Shown: positions 17,698 through 26,985, counted from the stretch's first letter. The stretch: 56,529 bases of DNA from Flavobacterium sp. (GCF_025352425.1 NZ_JANXTI010000095.1:1-56529), one strand, 5' to 3'. Translations and numbers: made by a program. The notes: a model not told the origin generated them from the letters alone.

Positions 17698-18786
17698 ATG
17701 AGGAAAATTTACCTACTGTTTTTATTGCTTCCACTTTCTTTTTTTGGTCAAAAGAATAATCCTTTTGCGGTTGAAGCTTCTTTTTTGAGAGGAAACGCTT
17801 TGCCACACACAGAAGATATGTACCATTTAATCAATGGACATCCCGATGGTCTGATGCTCAGCATAATCAAAAGGGCCGATGGTTCCAAAGAGTGGCATCA
17901 GGCTTATAATTATCCCGATTATGGCGCTTATTTTTTATATCAGGATTTTAAAAGTCAGCCTTTGGGCGAAAATTATTCTGTTGGAGCGTTGTATAATTTT
18001 TATTTTTGGAAGAGGCAATTGCAATTCAAACTGGCGCAAGGAATTGCTTATGCAACTAATCCTTACGATAAGGTTCATAACAGCAAAAATAGGGCGTTTG
18101 GAAGTCGTTTGATGGGAAACACTAATTTTGGTTTGTCTTATGATAATCAGGCGTTGTTTAAGAATGTTGGCTTTCATGCGGGAATTTTATTTACACATTA
18201 TTCCAATGGACGAATGAAATCGCCCAATAGTGGCATCAATACGTATCTGCTGAATCTTGGTTTGAATTATAATTTATCCGAAGATTTCAAACGACAACCA
18301 GATACTGCTTTAGTCAAAAAATCATATAAGGAACCAATTCATTATAACTTTGTTTTCCGAACCGGGATTAATGAAAGTCCGATAATTAACAGTGGTAGAT
18401 TTCCTTTTTACCACATAAGTTTTTATGCAGACAAACGCATCAACAGAAAAACATCACTACAATTGGGAACCGAATTGTTTTTGACAAAATCCCTTAAAGA
18501 ATACATTAAATATTATTCAGTTGCCTACCCTGAAGAAAATATCAGTGCCAATACTGATTATAAAAGAGTCGGAATCTTTGTCGGTCATGAATTAATGATC
18601 AACAGGATTTCGCTTGAAACCCAAATAGGATATTATGTTTACGAGCCTTTTAAAAAGGATATTCCGGTTTATGACAGGGTCGGAATTAAATATTATTTTA
18701 CCAATAAACTCTTTGGTGGTTTTACGATAAAAACGCATTTGTTTTTGGCGGAAGCCTTGGAATTTGGAATTGGATACAGAATTTAA
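17698..18786 (+). CDS. Acyloxyacyl hydrolase / PagL-like lipid A deacylase
   Basis: 362 residues from ATG 17698. Signal peptide MRKIYLLFLLLPLSFFGQ, then a beta-barrel with alternating aromatic residues. The motif FTHYSNGRMKSPNSGIN at about residues 160-176 matches the HxSN-containing active-site region of the PagL family, whose His-Ser pair removes the 3-O-acyl chain of lipid A in the outer membrane. The length is about twice that of Pseudomonas PagL, as is usual for the Bacteroidota members. Activity on this organism's lipid A is inferred. Confidence 0.75.
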   Translation: MRKIYLLFLLLPLSFFGQKNNPFAVEASFLRGNALPHTEDMYHLINGHPDGLMLSIIKRADGSKEWHQAYNYPDYGAYFLYQDFKSQPLGENYSVGALYNFYFWKRQLQFKLAQGIAYATNPYDKVHNSKNRAFGSRLMGNTNFGLSYDNQALFKNVGFHAGILFTHYSNGRMKSPNSGINTYLLNLGLNYNLSEDFKRQPDTALVKKSYKEPIHYNFVFRTGINESPIINSGRFPFYHISFYADKRINRKTSLQLGTELFLTKSLKEYIKYYSVAYPEENISANTDYKRVGIFVGHELMINRISLETQIGYYVYEPFKKDIPVYDRVGIKYYFTNKLFGGFTIKTHLFLAEALEFGIGYRI

Positions 18787-18795
18787 AATATAGCT

Positions 18796-19545
18796 ATGAA
18801 AAAGTTTTCCATATTGATAGTTTCGTTTTTGATATTAACCGCTTGTGAAAAACCAAGTGATTGTGTCGAGAGTTCAGGCCTTACGATTACTAAGGAAATT
18901 GCTGTTCAGCCTTTCAAAAAAATAAAAGTATATCGCGGGATTGAAGTAATTATTACTCAGGGAAGTGAATACAAAGTTGCCATTGTTGCGGGTTCCAATT
19001 TTATTGATAATGTGGAAGTGCGACAAAATGGCGACCAACTTATATTTAAGGATGAAGTCAGTTGCAATTGGGTTCGTGCTTATGGGAACACCAAGATTTT
19101 AGTGACTACACCAACTCTGGAAGAAATATATTCTAAAACCGACAGGAACATTAGTTCTAACGGTGTATGGACATTTCCAAACCTGACCATAACCGCTTTT
19201 GATAAAGATGCCGATGGCGAAACTGGCGCAGCAACAGGTGACTTTATTATTAATTTGGATAATGATGTTTTCACAATCAACAATAATAATGTATCAAGGT
19301 TTTATCTTTCAGGTCAGACCAATACAGCAAATTTTTATTTCTATTTTGGCGATGGGAGAATTGAGGCAGGCGATTTCACTGTTCAAAATATACAAGTTTA
19401 CCATCGCGGCTCCAATGATATGATTGTAAAACCTATTCAAAGCATTACCGGAACCATGAATAGTACGGGAAATATCATCTTAAAAAATGTGCCGCCAATT
19501 GTTGATGTGAATGAGTTATATCAAGGAAGAGTTGTTTATCCCTAA
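18796..19545 (+). CDS. DUF2807 (head GIN) domain lipoprotein
   Basis: 249 residues. Lipoprotein signal MKKFSILIVSFLILTAC with the lipid-bearing Cys17. The remainder is a repetitive beta-structure with the family's opening pattern (FKKIKVYRGIEVIITQG), typical of the DUF2807 beta-helix-like fold. It follows the PagL-like gene by 9 bases, so co-transcription is likely. Function unknown. Confidence 0.82.
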   Translation: MKKFSILIVSFLILTACEKPSDCVESSGLTITKEIAVQPFKKIKVYRGIEVIITQGSEYKVAIVAGSNFIDNVEVRQNGDQLIFKDEVSCNWVRAYGNTKILVTTPTLEEIYSKTDRNISSNGVWTFPNLTITAFDKDADGETGAATGDFIINLDNDVFTINNNNVSRFYLSGQTNTANFYFYFGDGRIEAGDFTVQNIQVYHRGSNDMIVKPIQSITGTMNSTGNIILKNVPPIVDVNELYQGRVVYP

Positions 19546-19571
19546 AATTACTGCTTACTAATAAATGAACA

Positions 19572-20471
19572 CTATTTTTTAGTTTTTTCCCTAAAAATTT
19601 GTTCTAGATTTTTGTTTTTCAAACTAATCTGAAGTGTTTTCAAACCGTTGTCGTGAGCAAAATCAAATATTTTTGGACGCATGTCTTCTTCTGTTGCGAA
19701 AGTTAATGTCCAAAGATTTTGGTTGGTTTTAGTATAAGATTTGATATTTGATAAACCTGCTAATAAAGCTTCGTCAATAGTTTTGTCAAATTCAACTTCG
19801 ATGATTTGCTCTTTTTCTTCAGAAACTAATTTGTCAAGTTTTTTGTCGGTAACTATTTTTCCGTTATCAATGATAATTACGCGGTCACAAATTGCTTCCA
19901 CTTCCTGCATTATGTGCGTAGAAAGAAAAACGGTTTTGTCTTTCCCAACATTTTTAATTACGTTTCTGATTTCCACTAATTGATTTGGATCAAGACCTGT
20001 TGTTGGTTCATCTAAAATCAAAACATCCGGATTGTGAAGCAAAGCGGTTGCCAAGCCAACACGTTGACGAAAACCTTTCGATAATTGTCCAATTTTCTTA
20101 TGGCTTTCGGGCGATAAACCGGTTAGCTGAATGACATCTTCAATACGCGCTTTGGAAACTTTATACACATCAGCATTGAATGCCAAATATTCGCGAACAT
20201 ACAAATCAAGATACAAAGGATTGTGTTCCGGTAAATAGCCAATCGAAAGCTGCACCGCTTTTTGGTTTTCGGTTACATCATTTCCGTTGACAGTTGCTGT
20301 GCCTTCATCGGCATTGAGAAAAGTGGTCAAAATTTTCATCAGGGTAGATTTTCCGGCGCCATTTGGACCAAGAAAACCCACAATTTCTCCTTTTTTGATG
20401 GAGAAAGAAACCTTGTCTAATGCTTTTTGGGAACCATAACTTTTGGAAACATTTTGAACCTCTATCGACAT
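19572..20471 (-). CDS. gldA: Gliding-associated ABC transporter ATP-binding subunit
   Basis: 299 residues. Walker A GPNGAGKST (about 35-43), signature LSKGFRQRVGLA, Walker B VLILDEPTTGLD and the His switch STHIMQ are all intact. The sequence and length fit GldA, which works with membrane proteins GldF and GldG in gliding motility of Flavobacterium. No gldF or gldG is in this window, which matches their separate location in known genomes. A general ABC-2 type ATPase is the alternative. Confidence 0.85.
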   Translation of the reverse strand: MSIEVQNVSKSYGSQKALDKVSFSIKKGEIVGFLGPNGAGKSTLMKILTTFLNADEGTATVNGNDVTENQKAVQLSIGYLPEHNPLYLDLYVREYLAFNADVYKVSKARIEDVIQLTGLSPESHKKIGQLSKGFRQRVGLATALLHNPDVLILDEPTTGLDPNQLVEIRNVIKNVGKDKTVFLSTHIMQEVEAICDRVIIIDNGKIVTDKKLDKLVSEEKEQIIEVEFDKTIDEALLAGLSNIKSYTKTNQNLWTLTFATEEDMRPKIFDFAHDNGLKTLQISLKNKNLEQIFREKTKK

Positions 20472-20585
20472 AAACGTAATATTTGTGGCAAATGTAAAGA
20501 GAAATTGGCTTGATTTTTGGTTTTGGGCGCAGATTAACTTTCTTTTTAGTTAGGGATTTGATTCTTATATTTACCCTTTAATAAA

Positions 20586-21533
20586 ATGATTATGAAAAAA
20601 TATGTTTTAGTAGTTCTTTCTTTTGGATTTTTGGCGCAGGGCCAGATGAAACCTGACATTCAAAAAAGCGAAATTGTTCGTATTGAAACTGAACTTGCTT
20701 CTGATAAAATGGAAGGAAGAAAAATTTTCACTGCGGGGATTGATTCTGCTTCTGCTTTTATTGAAAATGAATTTGTGAAAATTGGGTTGGATTATTATAA
20801 AAATTTAAAAAATTATCGCCAGGAATTTGAAGTTGATGATAAAAATGCCAATAATGTAATTGGTATTCTTCCGGGAATATCAAAACCAAACGAGTATGTG
20901 GTTTTTTCGGCACACTATGACCATTTAGGGATGAATGTTAGGTATGGAAGTAAGCATCAAAACGAAGATAAAGTATACAACGGTGCCAATGATGATGCTT
21001 CGGGAACAACCGCTGTGATTGCGTTGGCGAAATATTTTAAGGAGTTGAATAACAATGAACGCACAATTATTTTTGTGGCTTTCACTGGCGAGGAAGTAGG
21101 AGGTTACGGGTCCAAATATTTCTCCCAAAACATCAATGCCGATGCTGTAATAGCTATGTTCAATATAGAAATGATTGGAACGGAAAGCAAGTGGGATAAG
21201 AACTCGGCCTATATTACCGGTTTTGAAAAATCTGATTTCGGAACCATTTTGCAAAAAAATTTAAAAGGAAGCAACTTCAACTTTTATGAAGATCCCTATC
21301 CGAATGAACACCTTTTTTACCGTTCTGATAATGCAACATTAGCGGCACTTGGTGTTCCCGCTCATACTATTTCGACTTCAAAAATGGATTCTGAACCAAA
21401 TTATCATAAAAAAAGCGATGAGATATCAACTTTGGATTTAGATAATATGATCGAGATTATTAAAGCCATTGCCATCAGTTCGGAAAGTATTATCAGTGGG
21501 AAAGACACACCAAGCCGGGTGGAGAAGTTGTAA
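20586..21533 (+). CDS. M28 family zinc metallopeptidase, secreted
   Basis: 315 residues (start ATG 20586; ATG 20592 is equally possible). Signal peptide of about 20 residues ending FLAQGQ. Metal-binding motifs of the M28 aminopeptidase family are present: SAHYDHLG, NGANDDASGT and FTGEEVGGYGS, with a further NIEMIG segment. Probably periplasmic or exported peptidase acting on N-termini of peptides. It stands alone between gldA and the pheA leader. Confidence 0.87.
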   Translation: MIMKKYVLVVLSFGFLAQGQMKPDIQKSEIVRIETELASDKMEGRKIFTAGIDSASAFIENEFVKIGLDYYKNLKNYRQEFEVDDKNANNVIGILPGISKPNEYVVFSAHYDHLGMNVRYGSKHQNEDKVYNGANDDASGTTAVIALAKYFKELNNNERTIIFVAFTGEEVGGYGSKYFSQNINADAVIAMFNIEMIGTESKWDKNSAYITGFEKSDFGTILQKNLKGSNFNFYEDPYPNEHLFYRSDNATLAALGVPAHTISTSKMDSEPNYHKKSDEISTLDLDNMIEIIKAIAISSESIISGKDTPSRVEKL

Positions 21534-21627
21534 TCAAGACATTTACGAAACCTTACAGTAATTTTTTTGCCACGTCATGTAAAACCTATGTTTTAATTTT
21601 TTACATTAGCCAAATACAAAAAATAAA

Positions 21628-21699
21628 TTGTCAAACGCAGCTACATATTATAACAATTCTTTTTATTTCTTCTGGGAAAGAAACGGGATTGTCGTGTAG
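21628..21699 (+). CDS. Aromatic-rich leader peptide of the pheA operon
   Basis: A 23-codon frame starting with TTG and ending in TAG. Codons 7-16 read Tyr-Tyr-Asn-Asn-Ser-Phe-Tyr-Phe-Phe-Trp, so 7 of 23 residues are aromatic. It ends with Glu-Arg-Asn-Gly-Ile-Val-Val, and the last codons form one arm of the antiterminator. The start region is A-rich as usual for Bacteroidota; no ATG exists in this frame after the stop at 21607, so TTG is the only good start. Too short for ordinary gene finders. Its role is to place a ribosome, not to make a functional protein. Confidence 0.75.
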   Translation: MSNAATYYNNSFYFFWERNGIVV

Positions 21700-21761
21700 T
21701 TATTTTAAAGAGAAATCATTAACTAAAGATACAATCCCGATGAAAATCGGGATTTTTTTTT
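21653..21761 (+). promoter_or_regulatory. Transcription attenuator of the aromatic amino acid operon
   Basis: Segment 2, CGGGATTGT (21684-21692), is the exact complement of segment 3, ACAATCCCG (21731-21739), giving an antiterminator. Segment 3 can instead pair with segment 4: AATCCCGAT (21733-21741), loop GAAA, ATCGGGATT (21746-21754), then a T run, giving an intrinsic terminator. A weaker segment 1, ACAATTC (21653-21659), can pair with segment 2 and protect the terminator. Stalling at Tyr/Phe codons would leave segment 2 free and let the operon be read; a ribosome at the stop codon would cover segment 2 and allow termination. Confidence 0.85.
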
Positions 21762-21766
21762 GAATT

Positions 21767-22594
21767 ATGGAAATGAAAATTGCAATACAAGGAATCAAAG
21801 GGTCGTTTCATCATCAGGTGGCGCAGGAATATTTTCATCAAAATGTTTTCGTGAACGAGTGCTTGTCGTTCGAAGCATTAATCGACAGCTTACTGCAGGA
21901 CAAATCCCAATTGGCGGTTATGGCGATTGAGAATTCCATTGCGGGTTCCATTATTCCGAATTATGCTTTGATAGATAAGAATGAGTTGCATATTACAGGT
22001 GAATTCTATTTGGATATTATTCAGAATTTAATGGTGCTCAATGGGCAAAAAATCAGCGAGATTGAAGAAGTGCATTCCCATCCAATGGCATTGTTACAGT
22101 GCATGGATTTTTTGAAAAAGCATCCAAAAATCAAATTAGTCGAAGACAAAGATACAGCGGAAACTGCGAGAAGAATTCATCAGAAACAAATCAAAGGTAT
22201 AGCAGCCATAGCCAGTAAAGCTGCAGCTTCAATGTATGATTTGACAATCATTGCGCCTGAAATCCAAACAGTAAACAACAATATGACACGTTTTTTCATT
22301 ATCAGTAAAAAAGCTAATCTTTTGCCAAAAGAGGAAATCAATAAAGCGTCATTAAAATTTGAGTTGGATGACACGCCGGGAAGTTTGGCCACCGTTTTAA
22401 ATGTGATGACAAACTGCAAATTGAACCTGACCAAAATCCAATCGATGCCAATTATCGAGACGCCTTTTCAATACTCTTTCTTTGTGGATGTGGTTTTTGA
22501 GAAGTACAAACATTATGAAAAAGCGCTGAAAATCTTAGCCATAATGACCAACCATTTTAAAGTGTTGGGTGAATATAAAAATGGGAAACTATGA
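21767..22594 (+). CDS. pheA: Prephenate dehydratase
   Basis: 275 residues; ATG 21767 lies just after the attenuator (ATG 21773 possible). Converts prephenate to phenylpyruvate for Phe synthesis. N-terminal catalytic domain with IENSIAGSI and the TRF motif in NNMTRFFII; C-terminal ACT domain with DTPGSLATVLNVM and KIQSMPI, the Phe-binding feedback site. It is monofunctional: chorismate mutase sits on the DAHP synthase gene of the same operon. The stop overlaps the next start as ATGA. Confidence 0.94.
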   Translation: MEMKIAIQGIKGSFHHQVAQEYFHQNVFVNECLSFEALIDSLLQDKSQLAVMAIENSIAGSIIPNYALIDKNELHITGEFYLDIIQNLMVLNGQKISEIEEVHSHPMALLQCMDFLKKHPKIKLVEDKDTAETARRIHQKQIKGIAAIASKAAASMYDLTIIAPEIQTVNNNMTRFFIISKKANLLPKEEINKASLKFELDDTPGSLATVLNVMTNCKLNLTKIQSMPIIETPFQYSFFVDVVFEKYKHYEKALKILAIMTNHFKVLGEYKNGKL

Positions 22595-23733
22595 TTACCA
22601 CAGCCGATAGATTACAAAGTGTACAGGAATATTACTTCTCCCGAAAATTGAGAGAAGTGCGTCAGCTCATTTCAGAGGGAAAACCGGTTATCAATATGGG
22701 AATTGGCAGCCCCGATTTAGCTCCGGATATAAACGTTATCGAAGCCATGCAAAAAGCTATGTTTGATGACAAAGCGCATGAATACCAAAGTTACCAAGGC
22801 TTGCCGGAATTGCGAAAAGGCATGGCGGATTTTTATAAAAACCATTTTAATGTCGACTTGGATTTCAACACTGAAATTCTTCCATTGATGGGTTCTAAAG
22901 AAGGAATAATGCACATTTCGCTGGCGTTTTTAAACGAAGGCGATGAAGTTTTAATTCCAAATCCAGGTTATCCAACTTATGCTTCGGTAACCGAATTGGT
23001 TCAGGCAAAAGCTGTGTGTTATGATTTGTCAGCAGCAACCAACTGGCAGCCTGATTTCGATGCATTGGAGAGATTAAATTTGTCAAAAGTAAAACTGATG
23101 TGGGTTTCTTATCCACACATGCCAACCGGTGCGAATGGTACTTTGGAATTGTTCGGAAAGCTAATTGCGTTTGGGGAAAAGCATAACATTTTGATTGTAA
23201 ATGACAATCCATATAGTTTTGTTTTAAATGAAAATCCGCTGTCAATATTGCAGGTTGAAGGTTCGGCAGCTATCGCATTAGAATTAAATTCGTTGTCCAA
23301 AACCTATAATATGGCAGGCTGGCGTGTGGGAATGGTTTTAGGAAATTCAACATTCATTGATGCTATCCTAAAAGTAAAAAGCAATATGGACAGCGGTATG
23401 TTTTACGGAATTCAGAAAGGCGCCATCGAAGCTCTAAAATTAGGAAAGGATTGGTTCGAAAAACAGAATGAAATCTATACAAAAAGAAGAAACCTGATTT
23501 TTAAATTGGCCGAAAAACTGAATTGTACTTTCGATAGAAAGAGCGTTGGATTGTTTGTATGGGCAAAACTTCCGACGGATATTTCTGCAGAAAAATTTAT
23601 TGATGAAGTGTTATTGGAAAAGCATATTTTTATCACGCCCGGAACTATTTTTGGCAGTAATGGCGAAGGCTACATTCGATTTTCGCTTTGCGTTACCGAA
23701 GAAAAAATCCAGCAGGCAATAGAACGATTTTAA
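22591..23733 (+). CDS. PLP-dependent aminotransferase, class I/II
   Basis: 380 residues. Fold-type I enzyme; the PLP lysine is Lys237 in SLSKTYNMAGWRVG, and NPGYPTY and NDNPYSF are cofactor-binding segments. Between pheA and tyrA with a 4-base overlap with pheA, it is most likely the aromatic or aspartate-type aminotransferase that turns phenylpyruvate and hydroxyphenylpyruvate into Phe and Tyr. Substrate is inferred from the operon. Confidence 0.9.
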   Translation: MITTADRLQSVQEYYFSRKLREVRQLISEGKPVINMGIGSPDLAPDINVIEAMQKAMFDDKAHEYQSYQGLPELRKGMADFYKNHFNVDLDFNTEILPLMGSKEGIMHISLAFLNEGDEVLIPNPGYPTYASVTELVQAKAVCYDLSAATNWQPDFDALERLNLSKVKLMWVSYPHMPTGANGTLELFGKLIAFGEKHNILIVNDNPYSFVLNENPLSILQVEGSAAIALELNSLSKTYNMAGWRVGMVLGNSTFIDAILKVKSNMDSGMFYGIQKGAIEALKLGKDWFEKQNEIYTKRRNLIFKLAEKLNCTFDRKSVGLFVWAKLPTDISAEKFIDEVLLEKHIFITPGTIFGSNGEGYIRFSLCVTEEKIQQAIERF

Positions 23734-23743
23734 AAGAATAAAA

Positions 23744-24589
23744 ATGAAAGTATACGTAATCGGAATAGGTTTAATCGGCGGTTCAATGGCATTGGATATT
23801 CAGGCATTGGATAAAGACGCCGTTATTATGGGTGTGGATGCCAATGAAAACCATTTGGAACAAGCCATCAAGCAAGGAATTATTCATCAAAAAGCAGAAT
23901 TGAAAGAGGTTATCGAAGCTGATTTCGTAATTCTCGCTGTTCCTGTAGATATTGCTCTGGAACTTTTACCAAAAATTTTGGATACTATTTCAGATGAAAC
24001 CTTGGTTTTTGATGTCGGTTCAACCAAAAGTCCAATATCCGAATCGGTGTCAAATCATCCGAAAAGAAGAAACTTTTTAGCAACGCATCCCATTGCAGGA
24101 ACGGAATTCTCCGGACCAACGGCTGCCATTCGAAATTTATTTGTAGACAAAACCAACATCATTTGCGAAGTTGAAAAAACCACCTTTAAATTACAGGAAA
24201 AAGGGCTTAAATTATTTAAGGATTTGGGAATGAGAATTCGGTATATGGAGCCAAAATCACATGATAAACATATTGCATATATGTCTCACTTGTCACACAT
24301 TAGTTCATTTATGCTAGGAAAAACGGTCATTGAGAAAGAAAAGCATGAAAAAGATATTTTTGATATGGCAGGAAGCGGATTTGAAAGTACGGTTAGATTA
24401 GCCAAAAGTTCACCAGCGATGTGGACGCCTATTTTCAAGCAAAATAAAAAACAAGTCGTAAAATCATTGGAAGAATACATTGCCAATTTATCGCAATTCA
24501 AAAATTTATTGGAAAGCGGAAATTACGAACAGATTTTTCATGAAATGGAAAACACAAACAGGATAAAAGAAATATTAAACGGAAAATAA
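23744..24589 (+). CDS. tyrA: Prephenate dehydrogenase
   Basis: 281 residues. NAD(P)-binding GIGLIGGSMA at the N-terminus and the substrate-binding HPIAGTEFSGP motif are intact; the C-terminal helical dimer domain includes MSHLSHISSF. Converts prephenate to 4-hydroxyphenylpyruvate for Tyr. No ACT domain is present. It lies 10 bases after the aminotransferase gene in the attenuated operon. Confidence 0.93.
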   Translation: MKVYVIGIGLIGGSMALDIQALDKDAVIMGVDANENHLEQAIKQGIIHQKAELKEVIEADFVILAVPVDIALELLPKILDTISDETLVFDVGSTKSPISESVSNHPKRRNFLATHPIAGTEFSGPTAAIRNLFVDKTNIICEVEKTTFKLQEKGLKLFKDLGMRIRYMEPKSHDKHIAYMSHLSHISSFMLGKTVIEKEKHEKDIFDMAGSGFESTVRLAKSSPAMWTPIFKQNKKQVVKSLEEYIANLSQFKNLLESGNYEQIFHEMENTNRIKEILNGK

Positions 24590-24596
24590 TAAAGCT

Positions 24597-25679
24597 ATGG
24601 ATATTACAAAAGAAAACAAACAATGGTTAGTAGATTTTAATCTGTCGCATCCATTGGTAATTGCGGGGCCATGCAGTGCAGAAACCGAAGAGCAGGTGTT
24701 GAAGATTGCACACGAATTGAAAAATTCTGATGTTAGTATTTTTCGTGCGGGAATTTGGAAACCAAGAACGCGTCCGGGAGGATTTGAAGGCGTTGGAGCT
24801 ATCGGTTTAAAATGGCTACAAAAAGCGAAAGCCGAAACGGGTTTGTTAATGGCAACCGAAGTGGCTAATTCGGCTCATGTAAAACTAGCTTTGGAACATG
24901 ATATCGATGTACTATGGATTGGTGCCAGAACTACAGTAAATCCATTTGCGGTTCAGGAAATTGCCGATGCTTTGGCTGGAACCGATAAAATCGTGTTGGT
25001 TAAAAATCCGGTAAATCCAGATTTGGCTCTATGGATCGGTGGCGTAGAACGACTGTATAACGCCGGAATTAAAAAGCTTGGTGTAATTCACAGAGGTTTT
25101 TCAACTTATGAAAAGACGAAATACAGAAATATTCCTGAATGGCAAATAGCTATTGAGTTGCAAAGTCGTTTTCCTGATTTGCCGCTGATTTGCGATCCTT
25201 CACACATTACCGGAAACAGGAATATGATTCAGGAAGTGTCACAGCAGGCATTGGATTTGAATTACGACGGATTGATTATTGAAACCCATGTCGATCCGGA
25301 TAATGCATGGAGTGACGCGGCACAACAAGTTACACCAAAGGTTTTGAAACAGATTTTCGAGGATTTGAAAGTTAAAAAAATAACTACGGAAGATGATGAT
25401 TTCAATACCAAAATGATAAAACTTAGAGCCAATATTGATATAGCCGACAGCAAATTATTGGAATTGCTTGGCAACAGAATGAAAGTCGCTGAACAAATTG
25501 GAGCTTTGAAAAAAGAGAAAAACGTAGCTGTTTTGCAAAATAAAAGATGGAACGAGATCTTAGGTAAAATGATTTTGGACGGTGAAGAAAAAGGATTAAG
25601 TGAAGAGTTTATTCTAAAACTTTTCAAAGCCATTCACCAGGAAAGTATCAGCCATCAGGAGAAGATAATTAACGGATAA
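24597..25679 (+). CDS. Bifunctional DAHP synthase / chorismate mutase
   Basis: 360 residues. Residues about 1-260 are a class I-beta DAHP synthase (VIAGPCSAET, WKPRTRPGGFEG, HRGFSTYEK, CDPSHITGNR). Residues about 268-355 are an AroQ-type chorismate mutase (MIKLRANIDIADSKLLELL, RMKVAEQIGALKK). The order, with mutase at the C-terminus, is typical of Bacteroidota. The enzyme opens the shikimate pathway and also makes prephenate, feeding pheA and tyrA next to it. Last gene of the operon. Confidence 0.95.
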   Translation: MDITKENKQWLVDFNLSHPLVIAGPCSAETEEQVLKIAHELKNSDVSIFRAGIWKPRTRPGGFEGVGAIGLKWLQKAKAETGLLMATEVANSAHVKLALEHDIDVLWIGARTTVNPFAVQEIADALAGTDKIVLVKNPVNPDLALWIGGVERLYNAGIKKLGVIHRGFSTYEKTKYRNIPEWQIAIELQSRFPDLPLICDPSHITGNRNMIQEVSQQALDLNYDGLIIETHVDPDNAWSDAAQQVTPKVLKQIFEDLKVKKITTEDDDFNTKMIKLRANIDIADSKLLELLGNRMKVAEQIGALKKEKNVAVLQNKRWNEILGKMILDGEEKGLSEEFILKLFKAIHQESISHQEKIING

Positions 25680-25732
25680 ACGGATAATTTGTGAGAACAT
25701 CGGTTTAATGTGGTGGCATTAGTAGTTTTTTT

Positions 25733-25740
25733 TATATTTG
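25733..25740 (+). promoter_or_regulatory. -7 element before the first secreted paralogue
   Basis: TATATTTG, a full match to TAnnTTTG, 41 bases upstream of ATG 25782. No clear TTTG at the -33 position. Confidence 0.5.
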
Positions 25741-25781
25741 TGGGTGTCTTAAAAAGTCTATTAATGCTAAAAATAACGGAG

Positions 25782-26258
25782 ATGAAAAAAATTATTTTAC
25801 TATTTACATTGGTTTTCGGTTTTAACCTAGCCAGCGCCCAGATCGATGTAATTAAGAAACAAATTGGTGAAACACTTAAAGGCAGAATTATAAGTGTTGA
25901 TGATAATGTTATCGTGTTTACTTACGAAGGTCAAGATGTACCTTATACTATTGCTAAGAATGCCGTTGAAAAAATTACGTACGGCAGAACAGGTCAGGTA
26001 GTACAAACTTCCAACAAAATTGCCGTTAACGGTCAAGCAGATTGGGCAAAAGTTGTCATCCTTGAAAACCTGGAGAATACTAAAGGTTTAGAAGTGGGAC
26101 AGCAAATTGGCACCAGTGACGATTTGGCAAACTATGATTCCGGGAATACTGCGGTGGTTAAAAGACTAAAAATGGAAGCAGCCAGATTGGGTTATCAGTT
26201 TGTTTTAGTAACAACCGATGTTTCATCCAATAGAACAGCTTACGTTTATAAGTATTAA
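25782..26258 (+). CDS. Small secreted protein, unknown, paralogue of the next gene
   Basis: 158 residues from ATG 25782, chosen because it begins the signal peptide MKKIILLFTLVFGFNLASAQ and lies after the promoter box. The mature part has the pattern GETLKGRIISVDDNVIVFTYEG followed by NAVEKITYGRTG, shared with the neighbour. No catalytic residues stand out. Family members with this SH3-like strand pattern occur in flavobacteria; function unknown. Confidence 0.75.
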   Translation: MKKIILLFTLVFGFNLASAQIDVIKKQIGETLKGRIISVDDNVIVFTYEGQDVPYTIAKNAVEKITYGRTGQVVQTSNKIAVNGQADWAKVVILENLENTKGLEVGQQIGTSDDLANYDSGNTAVVKRLKMEAARLGYQFVLVTTDVSSNRTAYVYKY

Positions 26259-26279
26259 GCTTTAAAAAACGTACTTCTA

Positions 26280-26307
26280 AAGTTGCCGGAAACGGCAACT
26301 TTTTTTA
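26280..26307 (+). terminator. Intrinsic terminator between the paralogues
   Basis: AAGTTGCCG (26280-26288), loop GAAA, CGGCAACTT (26293-26301) and a T run. It separates the two copies into independent units. Confidence 0.85.
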
Positions 26308-26442
26308 TGTCTAAATGGAAATGCTTAGATAAGAAATAGCATTCAATTTTATTAAATAGTAACCCGCTATGTTTTTAGTAGGTTTTTTTGTATCATTGCC
26401 ACAACAATAAAAACAATCTATTAATTTAAAATCAACTTAAAA

Positions 26443-26967
26443 ATGAAAAAAATCTTTTTATTAATTGTATTTGCACTTGGCTTGAACGTTGCAAATGCAC
26501 AGTTAGACAAAATTTACAAGCACAGTGGAGAGGTTGTAGAAGGAAAAGTTATCCGTCTAGATGAGTACACAATTGTCTTCAAGTATGATGGTGAAGATGC
26601 AGAAAATACCATTGGTAAGTATGCAGTTGAAAAAATTATGTACGGTAAAACAAAACGACAAGAAGACGTTACTGAGAAAATCGTAATCAATGGTGAAGAC
26701 GATTGGGAAAAAGTTGTTATTCTTGAAGACAAAGGATACATCGCTGGTTTGAAAAAAGTCGGTGAAGTTCGCGGAAAAACAGGTCTTATCAACTTCCAAA
26801 CAGGAAACACTGGAGATAAAAAAGCTTCTAAGAAAATCAAAATGGACGCTGCAAAACAAGGTTGCCCTTTTGTATTGTTAATGGCTGATAAAGCTACCGT
26901 TGGAGCTTCTTCTAACGGTTTAGGAGGTTCTCAAAACATTAAAACAGGAGTTGGTTACAAATACTAA
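26443..26967 (+). CDS. Small secreted protein, unknown, second paralogue
   Basis: 174 residues. Signal peptide MKKIFLLIVFALGLNVANAQ. The mature part matches the previous gene along its length: KHSGEVVEGKVIRLDEYTI then YAVEKIMYGKT, DDWEKVVILED, and a C-terminal KMDAAKQGCPFVLL segment that mirrors KMEAARLGYQFVLV. The end has an extra Gly/Ser-rich stretch before the shared final KY. A tandem duplication is clear; function unknown. Confidence 0.75.
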   Translation: MKKIFLLIVFALGLNVANAQLDKIYKHSGEVVEGKVIRLDEYTIVFKYDGEDAENTIGKYAVEKIMYGKTKRQEDVTEKIVINGEDDWEKVVILEDKGYIAGLKKVGEVRGKTGLINFQTGNTGDKKASKKIKMDAAKQGCPFVLLMADKATVGASSNGLGGSQNIKTGVGYKY

Positions 26968-26985
26968 CATTCTGATATGAGTTTT

